DNA from: an uncultured Collinsella sp.
GTDB lineage: Bacteria > Actinomycetota > Coriobacteriia > Coriobacteriales > Coriobacteriaceae
DNA: 5,694 nucleotides
Assembly (NCBI GenBank): GCA_900555515.1
Contig: USLO01000114.1
Span: 1 to 5,694, forward strand
Direction: 5' to 3'
In this document: positions 1 through 4,692 of the stretch, piece after piece
How the letters are laid out: the number at the start of each line of letters is the position of its first letter
How positions within the stretch are numbered: the first letter of the stretch is position 1
Position numbers and translations under genes: made by a program
Notes under the pieces: model-generated
What the model saw: only the letters and a program-made list of their open reading frames with translations
Told to the model about the DNA's origin: nothing
Databases searched by the model: none

Positions 1-97
1 CGCCGCAGGCCGTGCACCTCCACCGCTGGGACCCCGATGAGGTCCTGCCGTTGCGCTTGGTCCGACCGCCGCAGTAGAGGCAATAAACGGCCTTCAT
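1..97 (-). CDS. Transposase with N-terminal zinc ribbon (partial, 5' end only)
   Basis: Only the first 32 codons are in the window; the gene continues past the left edge. The ATG at 97-95 has a purine-rich ribosome site (AGAGG, plus-strand 103-107) five bases upstream. The translation begins MKAVYCLYCGG, then has a TKRNGRTSSGSQRWRC stretch and ends CTACG. The pattern CxxCGG...KRNGRTxxGxQRWRCxxCG is a four-cysteine zinc ribbon. It is typical of the N-terminus of several transposase groups (IS1249-like members of the IS256 family, and similar zinc-ribbon transposases), where it binds the element's ends. The catalytic DDE part is not visible, so the family is not settled and I cannot tell whether the gene is intact. 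Two related 17-bp palindromes upstream (169-185, 259-275) fit the end of an insertion sequence. The weak plus-strand reading frame over the same bases is its shadow. Confidence 0.7.
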   Translation of the reverse strand, partial: MKAVYCLYCGGRTKRNGRTSSGSQRWRCTACG

Positions 98-168
98 GGG
101 CACCTCTTCCGAAAGGATATTTAACGGTTCCGGAAAAGGTTATCTACCTGCGGGAACGACAGGCAACC

Positions 169-185
169 GGACACACATTCTGTCC
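169..185. repeat. 17-bp imperfect palindrome, copy 1 (possible IS end or subterminal site)
   Basis: The sequence GGACACACATTCTGTCC has 5-bp inverted arms (GGACA/TGTCC) around CACATTC. It differs from the copy at 259-275 at one base. Both copies follow a similar CAAC flank. It lies 72 bases upstream of the transposase start. It could be a subterminal transposase-binding site or an operator of the transposase promoter; that role is inferred. Confidence 0.5.
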
Positions 186-226
186 GAGCGGTTAAAAGCG
201 GGCACGGAATTTAAACGGCTGAAAAA

Positions 227-252
227 GGGGCATCGACCTGCGCCGATGCCCC
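227..252 (-). terminator. Rho-independent terminator (second, distal)
   Basis: The arms GGGGCATCG (227-235) and CGATGCCCC (244-252) pair perfectly over 9 bp around an 8-base loop. Five A residues at 222-226 become a U tract on the minus strand, so it acts on leftward transcripts. It lies downstream of the tRNA cluster terminator and upstream of the transposase, and would stop tRNA read-through from entering the transposase gene. It may belong to the insertion sequence itself, since it lies between the two end-like repeats. Confidence 0.6.
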
Positions 253-258
253 CAACGT

Positions 259-275
259 GGACACACATTTTGTCC
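259..275. repeat. 17-bp imperfect palindrome, copy 2 (possible outer IS end)
   Basis: The sequence GGACACACATTTTGTCC is the same motif as at 169-185 with one substitution, in the same orientation and 90 bases further out. If the pair marks an insertion-sequence end with repeated binding sites, the element's outer boundary is near 275. The other end lies outside the window, so this cannot be confirmed here. Confidence 0.45.
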
Positions 276-333
276 TATAAGCCCGACCCAAAACGCTCGC
301 CCCCTCTCGGGTTCGAGCCTAGGAGATAGGTAC

Positions 334-364
334 AAAAAAGCCCGGCTACCGTAGTAGTCGGGCT
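334..364 (-). terminator. Rho-independent terminator of the tRNA-Gly/Cys/Gly cluster
   Basis: Read on the minus strand, AGCCCG pairs with CGGGCT, one A-C mismatch follows, then four more pairs closed by a UACG tetraloop of the stable C(UNCG)G class. A six-U run follows (A334-A339 on the plus strand). It starts nine bases after the encoded CCA of the last tRNA, as expected for the end of a tRNA transcript. Confidence 0.85.
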
Positions 365-372
365 GTTGCGTT

Positions 373-448
373 TGGAGCGGACAACGGGGCTCGAACCCGC
401 GACCCCAACCTTGGCAAGGTTGTGCTCTACCAACTGAGCCATGTCCGC
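373..448 (-). tRNA. tRNA-Gly(GCC), copy 1 (promoter-distal)
   Basis: The minus strand folds as a full cloverleaf. The acceptor is GCGGACA/TGTCCGC and the D arm contains GGCTCAGTTGGTAGAGC. The anticodon stem CAACC/GGTTG closes loop TTGCCAA, giving anticodon GCC at 415-413. The T arm is CGGGTTCGAGCCCCG. The discriminator is U, usual for bacterial tRNA-Gly, and the 3' CCA is encoded (375-373). It is identical over all 76 bases to the copy at 599-674. It reads GGC and GGU codons. Confidence 0.97.
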
Positions 449-463
449 ATATGTAAAACAAAA

Positions 464-481
464 CGGGCGCCGGAGCGCCCG
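464..481 (-). terminator. Terminator-like hairpin between tRNA-Cys and tRNA-Gly copy 1
   Basis: On the minus strand CGGGCGC pairs with GCGCCCG across a UCCG loop (again C(UNCG)G). UUUUGUUUU follows in the 15 bases before the next tRNA. It has the form of an intrinsic terminator, but the next tRNA begins at 448 with no promoter between. It is therefore either a leaky attenuator or an RNase processing and 3'-end signal inside a polycistronic tRNA transcript. Confidence 0.6.
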
Positions 482-490
482 GATGTTGCC

Positions 491-564
491 TGGAGGCGAA
501 GCCCGGATTCGAACCGGGGGTAAAGGCTTTGCAGGCCTCTGCCTTACCACTTGGCCACTTCGCC
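491..564 (-). tRNA. tRNA-Cys(GCA)
   Basis: The minus strand forms acceptor GGCGAAG/CTTCGCC with discriminator U and an encoded CCA (493-491). The anticodon stem GAGGC/GCCTT closes loop CTGCAAA, giving anticodon GCA at 532-530. The T arm is CCGGTTCGAATCCGG. Length is 74 bases with CCA. Anticodon GCA with a U discriminator is characteristic of cysteine tRNA. It sits between two identical tRNA-Gly genes, 42 bases from one and 34 from the other. Confidence 0.97.
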
Positions 565-565
565 G

Positions 566-588
566 AAAAAGGACCGCCTAAACGGTCC
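566..588 (-). terminator. Terminator-like hairpin between tRNA-Gly copy 2 and tRNA-Cys
   Basis: On the minus strand GGACCG (588-583) pairs with CGGTCC (576-571) around a six-base loop, followed at once by five U (570-566). The U tract ends two bases before the tRNA-Cys 5' end at 564, so no promoter fits between. It must allow read-through or act as a processing signal if tRNA-Cys is made from the upstream promoter. Confidence 0.6.
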
Positions 589-598
589 GGAAATGCAA

Positions 599-674
599 TG
601 GAGCGGACAACGGGGCTCGAACCCGCGACCCCAACCTTGGCAAGGTTGTGCTCTACCAACTGAGCCATGTCCGC
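599..674 (-). tRNA. tRNA-Gly(GCC), copy 2 (promoter-proximal)
   Basis: Identical in all 76 bases to the copy at 373-448, including the encoded CCA (601-599), discriminator U and anticodon GCC. It is the first gene of the cluster. Its 5' end at 674 lies only about six bases downstream of the predicted transcription start, leaving almost no leader. Perfect identity between two copies 150 bases apart points to a recent duplication or ongoing gene conversion. Confidence 0.97.
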
Positions 675-686
675 TTGCGGGTTATT

Positions 687-735
687 AATTTACGCGAGTT
701 GTCCAAAAGACGCAAGTACTTTTTTCAAAAAACTT
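687..735 (-). promoter_or_regulatory. Promoter of the tRNA-Gly/Cys/Gly cluster with A/T-rich upstream palindrome
   Basis: On the minus strand a -35-like TTGCGT (715-710) and a -10-like TAAATT (692-687) are separated by exactly 17 bases, and the tRNA starts about 12 bases beyond. Directly upstream is a T6-G-A6 tract (plus-strand 712-735). The same tract, with the same following bases AAGTRCTTGC, lies in the same place at the tRNA-Leu promoter. It resembles an UP element of a strong stable-RNA promoter. No terminator is visible between the upstream STAS gene stop (780) and this promoter. Confidence 0.65.
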
Positions 736-779
736 GTCTGCCGCATGTTCTTAGTAGCTAAACGCGCTAAAGCGATTGG

Positions 780-1526
780 CTAGGCACACGATTCCAGCGC
801 TCCGCTAAACAGCTTCACCATCTGTACGCGCGTGCCGGCGCCGTCCGTACGACGAGCAACCTCCACGTTATCGACGAGCATACGCATAAGCTTGATGCCA
901 CGGCCGCGCTCCTCGGATGCGACCGGCTCGCTCGTTTCATCGATAGAATAGCCGGCACCTCGATCAAGCACCTCAACCACAACGCGATCGCCATAGGCCT
1001 GAACCGTCAGGACGCACCCGATACCGCCCGCATGGTCATAGGCATTACCCAGCGCCTCCCCCGACGCCAATGCGACATCGTAGCGCTCGTCACGGCGCAA
1101 CGGAAGCGATTCAAGGAGTTCGGCGATGCGATGTCGGTAGTATGGAAGATTCTCGATACCCTGACGGACCTCGACGCTCTTACTCCAGCGAGGCAGCTCC
1201 CCCACCGGAATGGCGGGAATAGACTCCCGTGCCGGCCCCGCGACATGAAGGATATCGACAAGACGAGCAATCTCCAAAAAGCGAACAACTTCACCTGATG
1301 CATTGACGAGCGAAAGCAGGCCTTCTCGCCTCATGAGCTCACGAGCGCGCGTAAGCAGGAATGCCAAGCCCGTCGAATCGATAAAGCTAACAGTCTGACA
1401 GTTGATGACGACACGACGCACGCCGCGGCCAATCAAAGCATCCAGCCGCCGACGCAGCGCAGGCACCGTGGCGATGTCGATATCGCCTGGTGGCGTCAAA
1501 ACCGCTATGTCATTCCACTCATTCAT
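780..1526 (-). CDS. STAS anti-anti-sigma domain fused to RsbW-type serine kinase/anti-sigma domain
   Basis: A protein of about 248 residues with two partner-switching modules in one chain. The N-terminal STAS domain (about 1-100) carries the FIDSTGL motif, with the predicted phosphorylation site near Ser51. The C-terminal GHKL ATPase (about 120-245) keeps the family motifs: N box ASGEALGNAYDHA (Glu157, Asn161), G1 box DRGAG (Asp188), G2 box ERGRGIKLM and a terminal GAGTRV. These domains are normally two proteins (RsbV/SpoIIAA and RsbW/SpoIIAB), in which the kinase phosphorylates the antagonist or binds a sigma factor. Here the kinase could act on its own STAS domain. The gene starts 78 bases after the phosphatase gene with no terminator between, so the two are probably co-transcribed. 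ATG at 1526 lies just before the domain; TTG at 1544 adds six residues, and neither has a strong ribosome site. The true target is not visible in the window. Confidence 0.9.
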   Translation of the reverse strand: MNEWNDIAVLTPPGDIDIATVPALRRRLDALIGRGVRRVVINCQTVSFIDSTGLAFLLTRARELMRREGLLSLVNASGEVVRFLEIARLVDILHVAGPARESIPAIPVGELPRWSKSVEVRQGIENLPYYRHRIAELLESLPLRRDERYDVALASGEALGNAYDHAGGIGCVLTVQAYGDRVVVEVLDRGAGYSIDETSEPVASEERGRGIKLMRMLVDNVEVARRTDGAGTRVQMVKLFSGALESCA

Positions 1527-1604
1527 ACGACCATGGTTCCCCAAAAAAGCCCACTCGATGCATTCGTTTCCCCAACCGTACGGATTCAGCCCGCCCAGCG
1601 TCGT

Positions 1605-3950
1605 CTATGAACGACCCCGTAAAAACTCAAGGGACACCAATGCAATGTCATCGTCCAGCGCCGATTCGGTAAATCGGTCAAGCTCGCCCAAGACCTTGCC
1701 GCAGATTCCCGATACGCCCTCACCCGAGACAGAGAGCAGAAGGTCACGAAGGCGCTGCTCGCCAAAGAACGCTCCGGTGCGGTCGCGGGCCTCAATCGTT
1801 CCATCCGTATACATGAAGAGCATGTCGCCAGGAGCGAACGTAAACACTCCCGTCTCGTACACCATGCTCTCAAAGGCACCGATTACGCCCGATTGGCATC
1901 CAAGCAGCTCGACCTCTCCCCCACGGGCCTCGCCGCCACCCAGCGGCATCGACTCTGGCCTGATGACCATGGTCGGAGGATGGCCCGCCGAACAATACGT
2001 TGCGCGTCCGGCTTTAAGGTCAATCTTGGCGATAAAGGCCGTCACGAACGTCTCGACCCTCGAGAAGCCCATGAGCATGCTGTTAAGGGAGCGTGCCATG
2101 CGGGCCGGTCCAGCGCCCTCCCAGGCATATGCCGTCAGGGCCGTCTTGACGAGCGCGGACATCGATGCAGCCTCAATGCCTTTGCCAGACACATCGCCCA
2201 AAATCATGACGGCGCAGTCGTCGGGAAGACGGATGAGCGTATAGAAATCGCCGCCGACCAACGCCGAGTTCGTGGCCGACAGGTACACCGAATCGGTTGC
2301 GATACCCGGAACATCCCCCAGGGAATTTCTCATGCCGATCTGAAGGGTCTGAGCGATATGGCGCTCCTCGCGCTTTTGAGATTCGCCTTCGTAGATCAGT
2401 TCAAAGTCATGCGCCAAGTGCACCAAGTAGTCATATTCAAGATCATCAATCGGCTCTTGGCTACCATCACGAAGCAGCAGCGCGCGCGTCGTCGGGCTCT
2501 TCGCAACAGAAGCGGGAACAATCGCGTCGTTACTGTGCTTGCCATCACCCTCAGAGCGCGGGCGCCCCGCCTCGATGCCGGAGTCGACGTAGAGACCTTG
2601 ACAAGGCAGACCATGCGCCCTAAGCCAGCCTCCCATAGGCATCGATTCGTCAACGCGAGTTATACGGACGTGTTTAAGGTCCTCGGCACTCGTACCGCCC
2701 AAAACAGATGCCTCAAAGCCATCAGGGCCAGCCCCCAGACGTGCCGCTGGCGCCGTCGTGGAAAAGAAAAGCTTCTCGGGATCGTCCGGCAAAGCAACGC
2801 GACTGCCGCCTTCAAAATCTATGACGTAGGAATCCAGACTGGCGTCATACTCAACAGGGCAAAAATGGCAGTTAAGCATATTGCAGATCTCGGACGATAC
2901 CGCCTGGGTAGCCGCGGCGGAATCGTCTAGAAAGGTAAACAACTCATCACGCAAGACATTGAGCGAGCGGCCAAGCTCGGCCGTGCGACGGGAGCGAAGG
3001 CTCGATGCCATGCCGACCAGCTGGATAGACAGGTAATCGCAAATGACCTCGAGCACATTAACGTCATAGGCGAGCGGTGCCTGAGGGCGTTTCCAACCAA
3101 CTTCCAGCACGCCAAGAATCTGCGTACCGTAAAAAACGGGAAGACAGATCTCGCTGCGGTACGGAGGCATATCCTGCATGCGCAACAGGTGCTTAGAACG
3201 ATTGTCCAAGTCCATAAACATACCGGAGGCGGCCTTATCACCCTCAAGGTCCTGTTGAATCGACAAGCGACAGGCACGCGACTCACGAAGAACATACGTC
3301 GGAATGCCAGCACCATACGGCAAAAACTCAGGCAGGTAGCTGTCGTACAGCTCCTTGGAAACACCGCGAAGTTTAAAACCGCCGCTCTCAGAAAAATAGA
3401 TAGCGGCACCCGAAGCATCGAGCGTTCCTACAAGCTGGTTCAAAACGGTATCAAGTAGGCTGGGTAACTCATCGGAGCCCACAGTGCTCATAATGACCGA
3501 GAGCGTGCCAGAGAGGCGCTTGTTCGCCACTCTAAGCTCCGAAAGCGCACGCTTGAGCTGGCGGTCGTGCGAATACTGTTCTTCGATGCTATGGAGCGCC
3601 ACCAGGACACGTGGCGCGCGGCGCCCAAAGATGCGTGGAGGCGTTACGGAGCCCGCACGAACCAAGACGGGGATAAAGGAGCCGTCACTCAGCTTGAGCA
3701 TCAGTTCGTTCTCGGAGCCATCAGTTTCAAATGGCAGACGATGTTCCGTCGCACGTTCAAAAGCGGACGAGTACAGGACGTCTTTAACATCTCCACCGAT
3801 GACGTCGGCGCGTTCCTCGCACAGCAAACCAAGTAAGCGATTATTCACATGCAGAATGGTTCCGTCGAGCTCGCAGATGATGACAGCATCGCTCGTGATC
3901 TCGACTAGTTGGGCAACGTCTGCCCACTCGTTGCGTTCAAGCGTTTCCAT
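1605..3950 (-). CDS. PAS-GAF sensor PP2C phosphatase (SpoIIE/RsbU type)
   Basis: About 781 residues, cytoplasmic, with no signal peptide or membrane helix. Order: PAS-like domain (about 10-120, ITSDAVIICELDGTILHVN); charged helix, likely coiled coil (120-155); GAF domain (160-315, ending LPVFYGTQILGVLEVGW); a second poorly conserved GAF-like region (325-520) with a Cys cluster CNMLNCHFC; a linker helix (520-545); and a C-terminal PP2C/SpoIIE phosphatase domain (555-778). The metal-binding acidic residues are present: GGDF (Asp568), GDVSGKG (Asp586), YTDG (Asp716) and DDD (766-768). The family dephosphorylates phosphoserine STAS proteins, and the next gene encodes exactly such a domain. ATG at 3950 is preferred because GGTGGGG ends six bases upstream; GTG at 3962 would add four residues without a good ribosome site. 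What the PAS and GAF domains sense is unknown. Confidence 0.92.
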   Translation of the reverse strand: METLERNEWADVAQLVEITSDAVIICELDGTILHVNNRLLGLLCEERADVIGGDVKDVLYSSAFERATEHRLPFETDGSENELMLKLSDGSFIPVLVRAGSVTPPRIFGRRAPRVLVALHSIEEQYSHDRQLKRALSELRVANKRLSGTLSVIMSTVGSDELPSLLDTVLNQLVGTLDASGAAIYFSESGGFKLRGVSKELYDSYLPEFLPYGAGIPTYVLRESRACRLSIQQDLEGDKAASGMFMDLDNRSKHLLRMQDMPPYRSEICLPVFYGTQILGVLEVGWKRPQAPLAYDVNVLEVICDYLSIQLVGMASSLRSRRTAELGRSLNVLRDELFTFLDDSAAATQAVSSEICNMLNCHFCPVEYDASLDSYVIDFEGGSRVALPDDPEKLFFSTTAPAARLGAGPDGFEASVLGGTSAEDLKHVRITRVDESMPMGGWLRAHGLPCQGLYVDSGIEAGRPRSEGDGKHSNDAIVPASVAKSPTTRALLLRDGSQEPIDDLEYDYLVHLAHDFELIYEGESQKREERHIAQTLQIGMRNSLGDVPGIATDSVYLSATNSALVGGDFYTLIRLPDDCAVMILGDVSGKGIEAASMSALVKTALTAYAWEGAGPARMARSLNSMLMGFSRVETFVTAFIAKIDLKAGRATYCSAGHPPTMVIRPESMPLGGGEARGGEVELLGCQSGVIGAFESMVYETGVFTFAPGDMLFMYTDGTIEARDRTGAFFGEQRLRDLLLSVSGEGVSGICGKVLGELDRFTESALDDDIALVSLEFLRGRS

Positions 3951-3976
3951 CGTGGACCCCACCGTCTATCGGTAAC

Positions 3977-3998
3977 AAAAAAGCCTCCGAAGAGGCTT
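3977..3998 (-). terminator. Rho-independent terminator of tRNA-Leu
   Basis: On the minus strand AAGCCTC pairs with GAGGCTT around a UUCG tetraloop, followed by six U (A3977-A3982 on the plus strand). It begins 11 bases after the tRNA-Leu CCA end. Its U tract ends only 26 bases before the ATG of the phosphatase gene, which leaves no room for an ordinary promoter between them. Confidence 0.85.
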
Positions 3999-4009
3999 CT
4001 CAAATGCGA

Positions 4010-4099
4010 TGGTGTCGGAGGCGGGACTTGAACCCGCATGACCAAAAAGCGGTCACTAGCACCTCAAGCTAGCGCGTCTGCCAATTCCGCCACTCCGAC
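4010..4099 (-). tRNA. tRNA-Leu(GAG)
   Basis: The minus strand gives acceptor GTCGGAG/CTCCGAC, discriminator A and an encoded CCA (4012-4010). The anticodon stem CTAGC/GCTAG closes loop TTGAGGT, giving anticodon GAG. A long variable arm (TGACC...GGTCA) marks a class II tRNA, as expected for leucine. The T arm is GCGGGTTCAAGTCCCGC. Length is 90 bases with CCA. It reads CUC and CUU codons. It has its own promoter and terminator, and the phosphatase gene follows directly. Confidence 0.97.
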
Positions 4100-4156
4100 A
4101 TGCTATGTTGTTGATTCACGGTTCTTTTTGTTGGACCCGCGCGTTCAACGAGGAAG

Positions 4157-4206
4157 ATAATAACCTATGATTCGAGAACTGTGCAAGCACTTTTTTCAAA
4201 AAAGTT
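4157..4206 (-). promoter_or_regulatory. Promoter of tRNA-Leu with A/T-rich upstream palindrome
   Basis: On the minus strand TTGCAC (4186-4181) and TATTAT (4162-4157) are 18 bases apart (17 if the -10 is read as TTATTA), giving a leader of about 50 bases before the tRNA. Upstream is the perfect palindrome ACTTTTTTGAAAAAAGT joined to GCTTGC, nearly identical to the tract at the tRNA-Gly promoter. A smaller inverted repeat TTTAC/GTAAA (4205-4220) overlaps its upstream edge. Because the phosphatase gene has no visible promoter of its own, this promoter may also feed the signalling genes by read-through. Confidence 0.65.
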
Positions 4207-4243
4207 TACGAATTTGTAAATGCGCAGGTAGATCCGTGTGTCC

Positions 4244-4368
4244 GGCCCCGAATCGGTGTTGCCTCCCGGCGCGTCCTCGGGCATGAGCGATATTTTGCTG
4301 CGCACTTCGTGCTGCAAAATATCGCTCCCCCTGCGGAATGCGCCGGGAGGCAACACCGATTCGGGGCC
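4244..4368 (-). repeat. Nested palindromic element 1 (29-12-14-15-14-12-29)
   Basis: Outer arms 4244-4272 and 4340-4368 are perfect 29-base reverse complements. Inner arms 4285-4298 and 4314-4327 are perfect over 14 bases. In minus-strand orientation the 12-base spacers read ATTCCGCAGGGG and ATGCCCGAGGAC, and the 15-base loop reads AGCACGAAGTGCGCA. The spacers and loop match element 2 almost base for base, whereas the arms differ. A transcript would form one long hairpin with a small G-A-rich internal loop. No U tract follows on either strand, so it is not a standard terminator. It lies 38 bases upstream of the A/T tract of the tRNA-Leu promoter. An 85-codon reading frame crosses it but is probably accidental. 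Confidence 0.9.
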
Positions 4369-4426
4369 TACGTTCACGTACTCCAGGCACCGTTCTCTAA
4401 CATGTTCTGGGGGCTGATGCAAATTT

Positions 4427-4546
4427 GGTGACTCGGCTTTGCCGAGCCCTTATATAAGGAAGCCGGAGCTAAAGCTCCGGCCTCACTATCTTTCCCATTA
4501 GATTAAGTGAGCGATCGAGGAATCGCACTCCCCCTGCCGAGTTACC
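4427..4546 (+). other. Highly structured intergenic stretch, possible non-coding RNA
   Basis: An 11-bp closing helix joins GGTGACTCGGC (4427-4437) to GCCGAGTTACC (4536-4546). Its single irregular pair is a G-U on the plus strand but would be A-C on the minus strand. Inside are an 8-bp hairpin GCCGGAGC/GCTCCGGC with loop TAAA (4462-4481), a perfect palindrome CCTTATATAAGG (4448-4459), CTCACT/AGTGAG (4482-4511) and GCGAT/ATCGC (4511-4526). CTCGGC (4432-4437) can instead pair locally with GCCGAG (4441-4446), so two folds exclude each other. No convincing promoter or coding frame is seen. RNA function is inferred from structure only. Confidence 0.35.
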
Positions 4547-4549
4547 GCA

Positions 4550-4676
4550 GGGCCCGCCCTGAAGTTACTTTTCAGAACACTCCGCAGGACGCAAGAAACC
4601 CCCGCCGCACGAAGTGCGCAGCGGGGGTTTCTTGCATGTCCGAGGACGTTCTGAAAAGTAACTTCAGGGCGGGCCC
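4550..4676 (+). repeat. Nested palindromic element 2 (29-12-15-15-15-12-29)
   Basis: Outer arms 4550-4578 and 4648-4676 are perfect 29-base reverse complements. Inner arms 4591-4605 and 4621-4635 are perfect over 15 bases. Spacers are ACTCCGCAGGAC and ATGTCCGAGGAC, and the loop is CGCACGAAGTGCGCA. It is oriented opposite to element 1 and shares its spacers, loop and a GGAC just outside the right arm, but not its arms. It begins 16 bases beyond the peptide-transporter ATPase stop codon and would form a very stable hairpin in that mRNA's 3' region, though without the U tract of an intrinsic terminator. It could also protect that transcript's 3' end. Confidence 0.9.
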
Positions 4677-4692
4677 GGACGAGAACAACCGA

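Noticed and set aside
3..77. Plus-strand open frame ending in TAG at 75-77 that looked like the tail of a gene
   Set aside because: The minus strand over the same bases encodes a clear zinc-ribbon transposase N-terminus with a start and ribosome site.
303..324. GGGTTCGAGCCT resembling a tRNA T arm, as a possible att remnant
   Set aside because: The T stem pairs poorly and no acceptor or anticodon arm accompanies it.
96..329. Plus-strand 77-codon frame
   Set aside because: It runs over the two end-like repeats and a terminator; its repeated THILS segments come from the DNA repeat and it resembles no family.
192..668. Minus-strand frames of 158 and 91 codons
   Set aside because: They read through the tRNA genes and their hairpins; the tRNA evidence is decisive.
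720..780. Terminator for the STAS-kinase gene
   Set aside because: Only short weak pairings occur (for example CGC/GCG around TAAA), and the T6/A6 tract is better explained by the tRNA promoter.
1402..2930. Long plus-strand frames of 280 and 345 codons
   Set aside because: They are antisense to the phosphatase and STAS-kinase genes, have no recognisable domains, and mirror their codon pattern.
4165..4422. Minus-strand 85-codon frame crossing palindrome element 1
   Set aside because: It starts with TTG, has no ribosome site and runs into the tRNA-Leu promoter. The conserved loop and second spacer fall in different relative frames in the two elements (inner arm 14 versus 15), which argues against a coding role.
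4244..4676. Palindromes read as integron attC sites, a CRISPR array or REP/BIME repeats
   Set aside because: attC sites conserve their outer ends and here the outer arms differ. There are only two copies with no regular spacers. Inverted pairing resembles a BIME, but REP arms are conserved in sequence and these are not.
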